A stretch of 28,354 nucleotides of DNA from DASPJQ01 sp035299065 (GTDB lineage Bacteria > Bacteroidota > Bacteroidia > Flavobacteriales_D > UBA2798). The notes beneath the pieces were generated by a model. The model did no database searches. It was not told the origin of the DNA and worked only from the letters and a program-made list of their open reading frames with translations. The stretch covers positions 1-28,354 of the forward strand of contig DATGXI010000091.1 of NCBI GenBank assembly GCA_035299065.1, in the 5' to 3' direction. Below are positions 8,363-20,400 of this stretch, one piece after another; position 1 is the stretch's first letter; every line of letters begins with the position of its first letter. A program made the translations under genes and the position numbers.

Positions 8363-9523
8363 TTAAAGCAATTTGTAATATTTATTTTCCTTCATGGCGC
8401 GTGTCCAGTTTCTTTCTTTAAACCTGAACCGGTAACCATAAGAAAAGTAGCCCGATGTAAGCATTGACTGCATTTGAATTTTTTCAACCTTGAACACATT
8501 AATGTCAAATAAAAGGGTTGCGCATATAAAGAAATTCTTTCCATTGTAACCTATAGCACCACGTAAATCGGCACCAGTAATGCCCGCTTTAAAAACACTG
8601 CTGTTTATCTTGTTATCGGCTGTTTTCGCATTTTGTTGGTATAATTGACCACCAAGCCCAACTGTTCCATTTATGTAAAGCGATTTAAAAATAACAACAT
8701 TGAGTGAATACCCGCCACCCAACGTGAGGCCGTAAGCTTCAAGTGAATTAAATTTCATGTAGTTTCCATAAAGAAATTCAACTTGAGAAGGGAAATAACC
8801 ATCGGGATCAATAAGGCTGTTATAAAATAAGTCAGAATAAACAAAAAAAGTTCCAGCGGATTTAATTTGCCTGTACGTGTTATAGTAAGCAGCCGAATAA
8901 GAAAACCGGTGTTTGTTGAAAAAATAGAAAAAACGCGCTTTTACAACAGTATTGGTCAATGAACCCCTCTGAAAGTAAGCTGAAGAATCGGAGTAGCTGG
9001 TATCGTAGTTCGGGGTGTTTTGCTCCCAAAATCCTTTGTATTTACGGTACGCAAGTTCAAGCCTGTAGGTATTACCGGTAAAAGAAAAACCATAATCGGT
9101 ATACTTGGTTTTTCCTTTCTTTTTTATTTCTGCTTCGGGAACAGGTGTCGTAATTCCCAATGAAAAAGAAATTTTATCGTAACCAAATCCAATGCCTGTA
9201 ACTTTTTTTGAGCGCGCATAATATTTGAGCGGAGAAATTCCGGCTGAATCGGCCATAAGTTGTTGTGTGAAGTCCAGCTCAAATGAACGCTGTGATTGGT
9301 ATAATGAAAGTACAAGACGTTCCTTATACCCCTTGACATAGTTCGTGTCAAATCCATACTTAAATACAAAGGTTGAATCGTATTTTTTGTGCAAAAATAA
9401 ATATTCGTTACTGTTGACAAGGGGTATATTTGTTTTATTCTCGTTAACAAGGGTAACCGAATCCTGTGCAAAAGCTGAACAGGAAACCATAAAAAAAACC
9501 ATGTGAAGTAAGCCGTTTTTCAT
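8363..9523 (-). CDS. DUF4421-family outer-envelope protein
   Basis: The 386-residue protein has a signal peptide (MKNGLLHMVFFMVSCSAFAQ) and a body of amphipathic beta strands ending in an aromatic-rich tail. The segments GFGYDKISFSLG, KGKTKYTDYGFSF and FSYSAAYYNTYRQIKSAGTF are typical of DUF4421, a Bacteroidota family that looks like an outer-membrane beta-barrel of unknown function. I took the ATG at 9523. The longer frame opens with TTG at 9544, and that TTG is itself the end of the likely -7 promoter element, so it would not be transcribed as a start codon. It is the first gene of the operon with the M42-type peptidase and the unknown exported protein, and divergent from the amino-acid permease. 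Confidence 0.8.
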   Translation of the reverse strand: MKNGLLHMVFFMVSCSAFAQDSVTLVNENKTNIPLVNSNEYLFLHKKYDSTFVFKYGFDTNYVKGYKERLVLSLYQSQRSFELDFTQQLMADSAGISPLKYYARSKKVTGIGFGYDKISFSLGITTPVPEAEIKKKGKTKYTDYGFSFTGNTYRLELAYRKYKGFWEQNTPNYDTSYSDSSAYFQRGSLTNTVVKARFFYFFNKHRFSYSAAYYNTYRQIKSAGTFFVYSDLFYNSLIDPDGYFPSQVEFLYGNYMKFNSLEAYGLTLGGGYSLNVVIFKSLYINGTVGLGGQLYQQNAKTADNKINSSVFKAGITGADLRGAIGYNGKNFFICATLLFDINVFKVEKIQMQSMLTSGYFSYGYRFRFKERNWTRAMKENKYYKLL

Positions 9524-9541
9524 GCGAGTGCTAAAATTAAT

Positions 9542-9549
9542 CAAATATT
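9542..9549 (-). promoter_or_regulatory. Candidate -7 element for the DUF4421-M42 operon
   Basis: On the minus strand the bases read AATATTTG, five of six fixed positions of TAnnTTTG. The element is 18 bp upstream of the ATG at 9523 and would place the transcript start between the two candidate start codons, supporting 9523. Confidence 0.4.
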
Positions 9550-9572
9550 GGTTAACGAAACAGGTTTTATCC

Positions 9573-9580
9573 TAACTTTA
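9573..9580 (+). promoter_or_regulatory. Candidate -7 element for the amino-acid permease
   Basis: TAACTTTA matches TAnnTTTG except for the last base. The possible start ATG at 9580 overlaps it, so if this is the promoter, translation must begin at the next ATG (9598). A TTG at 9548, 22 bp upstream, is a weak -33 candidate. Confidence 0.38.
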
Positions 9581-9597
9581 TGCCACATAACAATCCT

Positions 9598-11352
9598 ATG
9601 AATAAGCTATTTCGCAAAAAGACCATTGACCAGATCATGAAAGAGGGTTCGGTTGACGGTCATGGATCAGGTCTTGCAAAAACACTTGGCACCAAAGATC
9701 TTGTGGCTTTCGGTATAGCTGCCATTATAGGGGCTGGAATATTTTCGACCATTGGAGGTGCCTGCGCAAAAGGTGGCCCGGGTGTAATTTTTCTTTTCAT
9801 ATTTACAGGCATTGCCTGTAGTTTTGCTGCATTTGCTTATGCTGAATTTGCAAGCCGCGTACCTGTTTCTGGAAGTGCGTATACGTATTCCTATGTAGCT
9901 TTTGGAGAACTGTTTGCATGGATAATAGGCTGGGCATTGATTATGGAATATGCCATTGGTAACATTGTAGTGGCTGTTTCATGGAGTGGATATTTTAATT
10001 CAATGCTTGATGGGTCTTTTGGTTGGCATGTTCCTTATTGGTTAAGCTATGATTACTTTACAGCATATGGCGGGTATGATGCCGTTAACGCAATGCTTGC
10101 AAAGGGAACAAGTATCCAGGAAATGATAACAAGTGATACGCTTGGTATGAAAGCAGCCGTTCAGCAATGGACGGCCTGGAATGAGGCACCCATGATAGGG
10201 TCGTTCAGAATAATTTTTAATCTCCCGGCATTGGTAATTATTGGAATCATTACCTGGCTCGTTTATCGTGGAATGAAAGAATCAAAACTTGCAACAAACA
10301 TCATGGTTGGTATAAAATTGTTGGTTGTACTGATGGTAATTGTTGTTGGCGTTAATTACATCAATGGCGATAATTACAGCAACTTTATGCCCAATGGTAT
10401 GGGAGGAGTTTTAGCCGGAGTTTCCGGTGTTTTCTTTGCATACATTGGATTTGATGCCATTTCAACCACGGCCGAAGAATGCAAAGACCCTCAGCGGGAT
10501 TTGCCAAAAGGTATTTTATATTCAATTGTTATTTGTACAGTATTGTACATTTTAATTGCACTGGTGCTAACCGGTATGATGCACTACAAGGCTTTTGAAG
10601 GAAGTACAGATCCGCTTTCACTTGTTTTCAAAGAGTATCCTTCCTTATTCTGGCTGCAACGCATCGTTGAAATTTCGGCTGTTGTTGCGTTGGCAAGTGT
10701 TTTATTGGTTTTCCAAATGGGACAACCTCGCATATGGTTGGCCATGAGCCGTGATGGGTTGTTGCCGAAAAAATTCTCAAACATTCATCCAAGGTTTAAA
10801 ACACCAGGATTTGCAACCATAGTAACGGGTTTTGTTGTAGCCATTCCAACTTTATTTTTACCCTCTACCACAGTAGAAAATTTGTGCAGCATTGGAACCT
10901 TATTTGCCTTTATTCTTGTTTGTGCAGGCGTATTGAAATTTGGAAAGCCAGTTAAGGAACCGGGAAAATTCAGAACGCCCTACGTTAATTCGCGGTACGT
11001 TATGCCGGTTATTTTCATTTTGGTTGTAGTGCTCTTAACAACCGATTTAATTTCAGCCGAGTCGCATATATGGTTCAATGACTTTGTCAATTTTAACGCT
11101 GAAAATTGGGTTGATCGTATTCCAATGGTGCTTTTCTTCATGGTTTTTGTCATCTCAACAGTGCTTGCTGTCATTAAAAGTTACTCACTTATCCCATTGC
11201 TGGGTCTTGTATGTTGCTTCTATATGATGGCCCAAATAGCTTTTTCTCACTGGATAGGCTTCATAATCTGGCTCGTAGTTGGATTGTTAATTTACTTCCT
11301 GTATAGTCGAAATAAAAGCCATTTGAACAATGCCCCTGCTGATAATCAATAG
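9598..11352 (+). CDS. APC-superfamily amino-acid permease (CAT/YfnA-like)
   Basis: The 584-residue protein is an inner-membrane transporter with about 12-14 helices. A soluble N-terminus (MNKLFRKKTIDQIMKE) precedes the first helix, which carries the APC hallmark IIGAGIF for substrate amine/carboxylate binding. Other family blocks are FAYAEFASRVPVSGSAYTYSY, GWALIMEY, FFAYIGFDAISTTAEE and RDLPKGI. These fit the cationic amino acid transporter branch, usually proton-coupled uptake of amino acids. The helix-6 region (AYIGFDAISTTAEE) and the MGQPRIWLAMSRDGLLP block are intact. An ATG at 9580 would add six residues, but it lies within the probable -7 element, and relatives tend to begin close to xxLFRKKSI, so 9598 is preferred. 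The transported amino acid cannot be stated. Confidence 0.9.
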   Translation: MNKLFRKKTIDQIMKEGSVDGHGSGLAKTLGTKDLVAFGIAAIIGAGIFSTIGGACAKGGPGVIFLFIFTGIACSFAAFAYAEFASRVPVSGSAYTYSYVAFGELFAWIIGWALIMEYAIGNIVVAVSWSGYFNSMLDGSFGWHVPYWLSYDYFTAYGGYDAVNAMLAKGTSIQEMITSDTLGMKAAVQQWTAWNEAPMIGSFRIIFNLPALVIIGIITWLVYRGMKESKLATNIMVGIKLLVVLMVIVVGVNYINGDNYSNFMPNGMGGVLAGVSGVFFAYIGFDAISTTAEECKDPQRDLPKGILYSIVICTVLYILIALVLTGMMHYKAFEGSTDPLSLVFKEYPSLFWLQRIVEISAVVALASVLLVFQMGQPRIWLAMSRDGLLPKKFSNIHPRFKTPGFATIVTGFVVAIPTLFLPSTTVENLCSIGTLFAFILVCAGVLKFGKPVKEPGKFRTPYVNSRYVMPVIFILVVVLLTTDLISAESHIWFNDFVNFNAENWVDRIPMVLFFMVFVISTVLAVIKSYSLIPLLGLVCCFYMMAQIAFSHWIGFIIWLVVGLLIYFLYSRNKSHLNNAPADNQ

Positions 11353-11472
11353 CTAAGGTCGGTTTGAGCGGCTTGTTTCCAAATGTAAAAAAACGCTGAA
11401 AAGGGCCAAAATTTTTGAGGCAACGCACTGTGGCGGTTTCACGTCTTTTTAGTACTTTAATAGTCCTTTGCA

Positions 11473-14400
11473 ATGCGCTTGATGAGATTTATACTAACGT
11501 CATTACTACTCTTGCTCCTTACCCAGGTAAATGCAGCAACCTATTTTTGGGTTGGTAAAAAAAACGCGAAATTTTCTGATCCCTCTTCCTGGTCAACACT
11601 GAATAAAAATCAAGGTTCGGCTCCTTCATCTGGTGACGATGTTGTTTTTGATGAAGGAAAGCAAAACATTTTTGTAGAACTTGATAAGAACATTGAAATA
11701 CGGAATTTTATTGTTGGCAAAAATGTTGAAGCTGTTTTTACTTCAACGGTTCCGGTTACCATTACAATTACCGGTAACGTTGATTTGCAAAGTAAAATTA
11801 CGTTAAAAGGCAAAGCTGATTTTGTTATCGACACAGAACTCTCATCGTCATTTATAAAAACTTCGGCAACGCAATTTAAAGGTGATATCGTTTTCAAAGG
11901 AAAAAATCAAATTAAGTTGTTGGATGATTTACAAACTGATGGATCGGTCAGGTTGTACAACCAGGAATTGCAAGTAGAGAGCAGGTTCATTGCCTGTAAG
12001 GTATTTGACATTGCCTGCTCAAAAAATAATAATTCAGATTTTAAAGGAACAATACTCATTACCGAAAACCTTACCGGTGATGAAAGCAAGCTGGTTAAAA
12101 AAGGATATTCGGTATTAAATGGTGATATTGCTAAAGCACCTTCAGCTCCACCAACACCCGGTACACCTAAAACAGTTTGTGCCGCACCCATTCCATTTAC
12201 AATTGTTGCAACGGCTACTACCGATTACAACGGTTACGATGTATCGTGCAATGACTCGTCAGATGCTACAATATGCGTAAATGTTGTTGGAGGCGTTGGA
12301 CCTTTTACGTATTCATGGGTTGGAGGGCCTACAACCGCATGTTATGTGGGCGTTGATGCAGGGACCTACCTGGTAGTTGTATTCGATATGGGCCAGGGAG
12401 CATTTAGTTGTTTTACTACCGTAACCGTTGATGAGCCACCTGCAATTACACTTCTTTCATGGACGGGTACCAACCCTTCGTGCTTCGGTGTTTGTGATGG
12501 AACTGCCGCACCACTCATTATTGGTGGCGTAATACCGTATACCTACACCTGGAGTTCGGGTGAAACAACACCAGTTGCCACTATGCTTTGTAACGGAGCA
12601 AATACCGTAAGTGTGGTTGATAACAATGGTTGTGTTTTTGATACTTCTTTTTTTATTTTAATCCCTACACCGGTTTTACCTAATGTAACGGTAAATGGGG
12701 TTGCTTGTTTTGGTGATTGCAACGGAAGTGCTTTTTCAGCACCAAGCGGAGGGAACGGTGCTCCATATACCTGGTCATGGTCACCGCCAGCAGGGTTCTC
12801 CACAAACGATTCGATTTTTAATCTTTGTCCGGGCAATTATACAGTAGACGTTCTTGACAACAACGGTTGTCCAGGTTCTCAAACTGTAACCGTAACCGAG
12901 CCACCTTCAATGGTGGTAACCCTGGTGAGTCAAACCAACCTTGTGTGTAACGGTGTTTGTTCAGGAAGCATTACAATAACTTCATCGCTTGGAACATTGC
13001 CTCATTCGTATCAATGGTTTGATGCAATTACAGGTTTACCTATTCCAGGTGCAACCAGTGCATCCATTTCAGGTTTATGCGCAGGCACCTATTATGTTTT
13101 TGTAACCGATGCTGCGGGATGTACACATCAATCCGGAAATTTTATCATTACAGAGCCTGCGGCAATTACGGTTTCAGCTTCAGGAACAAATTTAATTTGC
13201 AACGGAATATGCAGCGGCACACTTACGGCTGTTGTTGGTGGAGGAACTCCCGGCTATACGGTTGAGTGGTTCAATGCCGCTACAGCAAGTTCTATTGGTA
13301 CTGGTAATCCACTTAATTCCGTTTGTGCCGGCACTTATTTTGCCCAGGTTACTGACGGTAACGGGTGTATTGTACTTTCGGGTTTAGTTGTTATTACCGA
13401 ACCCCCGGCATTGACAATCTCAGTGGTATCAACCAATGTACTTTGTTTTGATGATTGTACCGGTACAGCTACAGCAACACTTGGCGGTGGTACCGGTGCA
13501 CTTACAGCACATTGGTTTCAATTACCAGGACCGGTTTCATTGGGAACAACAAATCCTATTGGTAGTTTATGCGATGGAAATTATTTTGCAAACGTAACTG
13601 ATGCAAATGGGTGTATTTCCAGTAATGTGAATTTCACTGTTAATGAACCGGCAGAACTTATAATTGTTTCGCAGGGAAGCAGTGATGTTGTTTGTAACGG
13701 CAATTGTGATGGAATAACGTTTTTGAATGTTACAGGTGGAACAGGCTCAATTACGGTTGACTGGTTTTCTATGCCGGGTTCAGTAGCTACGGCTCAAACC
13801 GGTGACACAATTAATACCTGGTGCCCCGGAACATATTTTGGTATAGCCACCGATTCAAACGGGTGTACGGTACAAGGAGCTAACCAGGTCATAACAGAAC
13901 CCGCTCCCATGACAATAACCATTACACCCACGTCTTCACAATGTGGAACAATTTGTAATGGTTCGGCCGATGCAACAATTACCGGAGGAACGGCTCCTTT
14001 TACATTAACATGGGTTGAGGTAGCCACAGGATTGCCATTGGCGTCAACCTCTGATCCTGTAACAGATTTATGTGCCGGTGATTATTTTCTGGTTGTTACA
14101 GACGCAAATGGTTGCACCGATACTTCGGCTGTATTTACCATAACAAGTACAGTAATTGTTACAGGAAGTATTGTTGGAACCGATGTAACCTGTAATGGAA
14201 CGTGTAATGGATTTGCTGATTTAACAGTTGCCGGAGGAAGCGCACCATATACGTTTGTATGGTTTGATGATGTAACCGATTTGCCAATTGGCCAGTCAAC
14301 CGAAGACGCCAATGGTTTGTGTGCAGGCGATTATTACGTTGTTGCAACAGATGCAAGCGCATGTAACAGTTTACCAATCACAGTGTCTATAAATGAGCCA

Positions 14401-17400
14401 ACAGCCATTTCAATAAATGTTACTCCAACAAACAATGTGTGTGCTACGGCATGCTCGGGGTCCATTACAGCTACAGTATCAGGAGGAACCCCAGCGTATA
14501 CCCTTAGTTGGATTGATGCCACTACCGGCATAGCGCTTGGTCAAACAGGGTTAACAGCAACCAATTTATGTGCCGGTGATTATTTTCTGCAGGTTACTGA
14601 TGTGGCGGGTTGCGTTATCAATAGTCCGCAATCAACCATTACCGACTCGGTACCACTTGTGGTTAGCGTTAGTACTACAAACGTTAGTTGCTTTGGCGTA
14701 TGCGATGGAACTGCAACGCTTACTGTAACCGGTGGTCTTGCCCCATATACAGTTACCTGGTCAACCAGCGCCAATACAACGGTAAACGAAACAAATATTT
14801 GTGCCGGAACATTTTCATATACATTGACCGATGCCAATGGATGCTCAATAGGACCCGTTAATTTTACCATTACCGAACCCGCCAACATCACCGCTAACGT
14901 TACAAACGGTACAACAAGTTGTGCCACTTCCTGTGACGCGGTTGTATCAGTAAATGTAACAGGAGGAACTTCGCCCTATACATATTCATGGACTGATGCC
15001 GGATCATCAACAACGCCAATTGTTGATTCGCTTTGTGCAGGGTCTTATGATGTCATGATTACGGATGCTACAGGATGTTCATATGGACCCTTCACGGCAA
15101 CGGTAACTACACCTGCTGGAATTTCTGTATCAGCAGTTGGAACAGCAGCAAATTGTTCAGGTGGATGTGATGGAACGGCTACTGCTACAGTTGTTGGTGG
15201 AACAGCCCCAATAAATATTTCCTGGAATGACCCATTGGCACAAAGTACCACAACCGCAGTTCAATTGTGTGCTGGAACCTATACGGTAACAGTAACCGAT
15301 GGAGGCGGATGTACAGCAACTGCCAGTGCAACCATTACATCAACACCAAGCCCTACTTTAACCATGGCATCAACCAATGCAAGTTGCAATGGTGTTTGTG
15401 ATGGAACAGGAACCGCAACACCTGCCGGAGGAACTGCACCACTTTCAATTGCATGGGATAACGGTGCAACAACAAATACAATTAGTGCTTTGTGTATTGG
15501 AACATATACGGTAACAGTAACGGATAATGTAGGGTGTACGGTAACCGATTCCGTTGTAATCACTGAACAAAGTGCCATTACTGCAACTATGTCAACTGTA
15601 CTTACGCCTTGTACCGTATGCAGTGGAACGGCTACAGTTACACCAACTGGAGGAGCCGGTGGCTATACTTACCAATGGGATGCCGCTGCAGCTTCGCAAA
15701 TAACACAAACCGCAACAGCGCTTTGTGCCGGCATATATACCGTAACCGTTACTGATGCGAATGGATGTTCAGGTGTGTTTACGGCTGCAGTATCCAACAC
15801 TACAGCAGAAATATTGACGGTTGATAGTACCAATGCTACGTGTAATGCAGTTTGCAACGGCACGGCAACAGTTAATTTCGTGTGCAGCGATCCACCATGC
15901 ACCATCCAGTGGAATGATGGTGCGTTGCAAACTACGTCAACAGCTACAAATCTTTGTGCAGGCACCTATGGTGTAACTGTTACCAATAATTCAGGTTGTG
16001 TTGCAGCTGCAACAATTGATATCACTGACCCAACACCGTTACTGGCAAATGTAACCGGGGTTGATGTTGCCTGTAATGGAATTTGCAATGGTCAGGCCAT
16101 TGCAAATCCAACTGGTGGAAATGGAACATATACGTATTTATGGAGTGATCCCGCTTCCCAAACGGCCTTTACAGCATTTAACCTTTGTCCTGGATTGGTT
16201 TCAGTAACCGTTACCGATTCGGCAGGATGTACTGCTAACGGATCAGTAACAATAAGTGAACCAACGCCAATTGTATTTTCAAGCACATCTACAAATGTGA
16301 GTTGTTTTGGTCAGTGTGACGGAACCGGAACAGCATTTCCTTCAGGAGGAGTGAGCCCTTATACGTATCAATGGGATGACCCGTCAAATCAAACAACACA
16401 ATCGGCCACATCATTATGCGCAGGCTCATTCAATGTAACTGTTTTTGATGGGAATGGCTGTACATCGGGTCCGCAAACGGTCACAGTAACGGAACCCGCA
16501 ACAGGAACAGTTTCCATTACTTCAACCAATCCTGTTTGTTCAGGGCAATGCAATGGAACAGCAACTGCAAATGTAATGGGTGGAACAGCTCCTTTTGCCT
16601 ATGTTTGGGATGACCCTTTTGCACAAACAACTGCAACCGCAACCAACCTTTGTGCAGGAACATATACTGTAACAGTAACTGACGTGAATGGTTGCAGCAT
16701 GGGAAGCGCAACGGTTACACTAACGTCACCAACAGCAATTACCGCAACAATTTCCGGAACTGATATTTCATGTAACGGTTTATGTGATGGTATGGCAAGC
16801 GCTGTTATAAGTGGAGGAACGGCTCCGTATTCAGCATCATGGAACGATCCGGCAGCACAAACAACAGCAATTGCTACAGCACTTTGTGCAGGAACATATA
16901 CGGTGTCAATTGTTGATGCGAATGGATGCACCGCATCTGGTGTACAAACCATTTTAGAACCAGCGGCCATTTCGCCAGGACTGGTTGTTACAGATGTGTT
17001 GTGCAATGGAAGCTGTAACGGTTCGGCAAGTGTAACACCGGTTGGCGGTTCAGGAAGTATTTCAATTGTATGGTCACCTGCAGGACAAACAACAAGTACC
17101 ATTTCCAGCCTTTGTCCGGGAAATTATAGTGTAAGTTTAACCGATGCTACAGGATGTAATGTTATTACCGATTTAACCATTAACGAACCACCTGTATTTA
17201 GTTTGTTAACCGGTATGTCACCCGCTGTGTGTGGTGTGTGTGATGGGTCAGCATCTGTTTCCCCAATTGGAGGAACACCTCCTTACAGTACATTGTGGAG
17301 CCCTTCGGCTGCCAGCCAAACAACATTGACCGCCTTAAATCTTTGCGCAAACATTTACAGTGTAACTGTAACCGATCAAAATGGTTGTGCACTTACTACA

Positions 17401-20400
17401 AGTGTTTCCGTTAGTAATTTTAACGCAGAAACTGTAACAGTGAGTACAACCAATGCTTCATGTCCCGATATATGTGATGGTACTGCAACAGCTGCAACAG
17501 CATGTGTAAACGGGCCTTGTTCTTTTGCGTGGTTTGACCTTGCAACGGGAGCTTCATTGGGAATTAGTACAGCCAATGCAACCAATCTTTGCCCGGGTCA
17601 ATACACCGTTCGCGTAATCAATAGCGTGCCATGTACAACGTTTGTTGACTTCCTGATTGACGGGCCTGACACCATTGATGTGACCGAGACCATTACTGAT
17701 CTGACCTGTAATTCAGTTTGCACAGGTGCCATAACCGTTAGTGCAACAGGAGGTACAGGTGCCTTGACTTTCCAATGGGACGCTGCAGCTGGAGGAGGCA
17801 CCACAAATACTGTAAACGCACTTTGTGCGGGAACCTATGATTTAATTGTTACTGACGCAATTGGTTGTGACGATACCCTGTCCTATACAATTGCCGAGCC
17901 ATTTCCGCTAACCGTAAGTGTAAACCCTCTCAGTACTTTTTGTACTGGAACCTGTACGGGCGTAACCACAGCAATAGTAGGTGGTGGAACTCCCGCATAT
18001 AGTTATTTATGGGATGACGCGGGTTCACAAACCACATCATCGGCATCAGGATTGTGCGGGGGATCTTATTCAGTAATTGTTACAGATGCGAATGGGTGTA
18101 CAGCCACATCGGCTCCGGTATCAATTACCGACCCAGTAATTTTAACTGCCAGTGTGAGTTCAACAGATGAAACATGTTTGAACAGTTGTGATGGTACAGG
18201 AACAGTCACCATTGGAGGAGGAACAGCTCCCATAAATATTCAATGGAACGATCCGGCAAATCAAACTACAGCAACAGCAATTAATCTTTGTGTAGGAACG
18301 TATAACGTCACTGTAACCGATTCCAACAACTGTAGCGTGGGTCCTCAGGCCGTTATTGTTAATTCACCACCAGCGTTCACTGCGTTGCCAGCTGTAACCG
18401 ATGTATTGTGTAATGGTTTATGCAACGGGTCAATTACCATTAACACTGCAGGTGGATCAGGCTCATTCCTATTTAGCATTGATGGTGGAGTAAGCTTCCA
18501 GGCATCAAACACGTTTATCAATCTGTGTCCTGGTGCATATGTTGTCATGGTACAGGATGGTACAGGATGTGCTTCAACCCCTGTAACGGTGAATGTGAAT
18601 GAGCCAACATTGCTTGACGCAACTACATCAAGTTTGGATGCCGATTGTTCTGCAAGTAATGGTGCCGCCACAGTTTTTCCATTGGGAGGAACACCGGGTT
18701 ATACGGTTGTTTGGACTGATTTTATGTTGAACCCGTTGGGTCAAACAACCCTAACGGCCATTAATTTGGGTGCAGGACTTTATGTTGCAACAATAACCGA
18801 TGCAAATGGATGTCAATTTCAGCAAAGTGTTGCTGTTGGAAATTTTCCAGCGCCATCAGCTACAGCCGTATTTACAAACCCGGTATGTAACAGTGACTGC
18901 AATGGTGCGGTTGATATTACAACAACAGGTGGAGTGGCTCCGTATTCTTATGTATGGTTCCCTACTGGGCAAACAACTGAAGACATTACCAATGTTTGTG
19001 CAGGTTTACAAACCGTACAAATTACCGATGACCTTGGATGTATTTCATTCAGTTCATTTGATTTGACCGAACCGGCACCTTTTGTAGCAAACACAACCGT
19101 GACCGATGCAACATGTGGCCTGATGAATGGTTCAGCAACAAGTATTGTAACCGGTGGAACCGGTGCACTGAATTTAACCTGGTCAAATTTACAAACAGGA
19201 TCAACAGCCACTAACCTCGCTGCAGGAGCATATTCGGTTTTGGTAACGGATGCCAACGGATGCTCTGATCAATACAATGTAATTGTAAATAATACAACGG
19301 GTCCAACACCTGTTGTTAACGTAACTAACCCTTCTTGTTTTAACGATTGCAGCGGCACAGCCACTGTAAGTGCCATTGGCGGAACTGCACCTTATAGCTT
19401 CTTGTGGGTAAGCAACGGCTCAACAAATGCCACCGTGAGTAATTTATGCACCGGAACAATCATTGTTGAAGTACAGGATTCGGCAGGTTGTGTGGGAATT
19501 GCCAATGTAAACATAACCAGTTCACCGGCTATAAAAGACAGTGTTGTTGTGCAGCCGGCAAGTTGTGGCATTTGTGACGGAACCGCGGTAATTTTCTCGG
19601 CAGGACTTACGCCATTTACCTACCAATGGAGTGCTGCCGCTGGAAGCGTTACCACACCATCAATCATTAACCAATGTATGGGATTGTATTCAGCTGTGGT
19701 GACCGATGCTGCAGGATGTACCGATACCATACTGGCCGCTATTCCTAATGTAAATGCACCAACGCTTACAGTAACCACTACCGACCCTTCGTGTTATGGA
19801 ATTTGCGATGGAACAGCCAGTGCAGTTGGTACAGGTGGCACGGGCCCGCTTACATTTGACTGGTTTGATGTAACACCAACATCCATAGCAACTAACGTTT
19901 CAGGTATTAACGCACTTTGCGATGGTGATTATGTAGCTCAGGTTACCGACTCGGTGGGTTGTGCTTCATTTATGCCATTTACCATTGATGAGGCTGATAG
20001 CCTTGTTGCGTCCATTAACTTTACCATGGATGAGTCGTGTTTTAATACATGCGATGGAGCAATAAGCGCAATGCCTATTAATGGAACATTGCCATTTACC
20101 TATACCTGGGGGCCACCAGCCGGTGTAACCACATCAACAGCTACCAACCTTTGCGATGGAATTTATACAGTAACCGTAGCCGATGTGAATGGTTGCTCAC
20201 TGACATTGACGGATACCGTTGAGGAGCCTGCTCCTATATTCATGGCACTTGACAGCATTAATGCATCGTGTTCAACAACACCTGATGGTTCTATTGATGC
20301 AACAGTAACAGGGGGCGCAGGTGGTTTCACATTTGCATGGACGGGTCCAAATGGATTTACAGCCAATACCGAAGACATCACAAATATTTTTTATGGTATG

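Noticed and set aside
11353..11472. Terminator or clear promoter between the permease and giant-protein genes
   Set aside because: I found no stable hairpin with a T-run and no TAnnTTTG at a usable position; only loose partial matches such as TAGTACTTTA.
12540..20390. Series of 60-170-residue open frames on the minus strand across the repeat gene
   Set aside because: They recur with the repeat period and arise from the Thr/Val/Gly/Ala-rich codons of the plus-strand repeats; they have no start signals and resemble no protein family.
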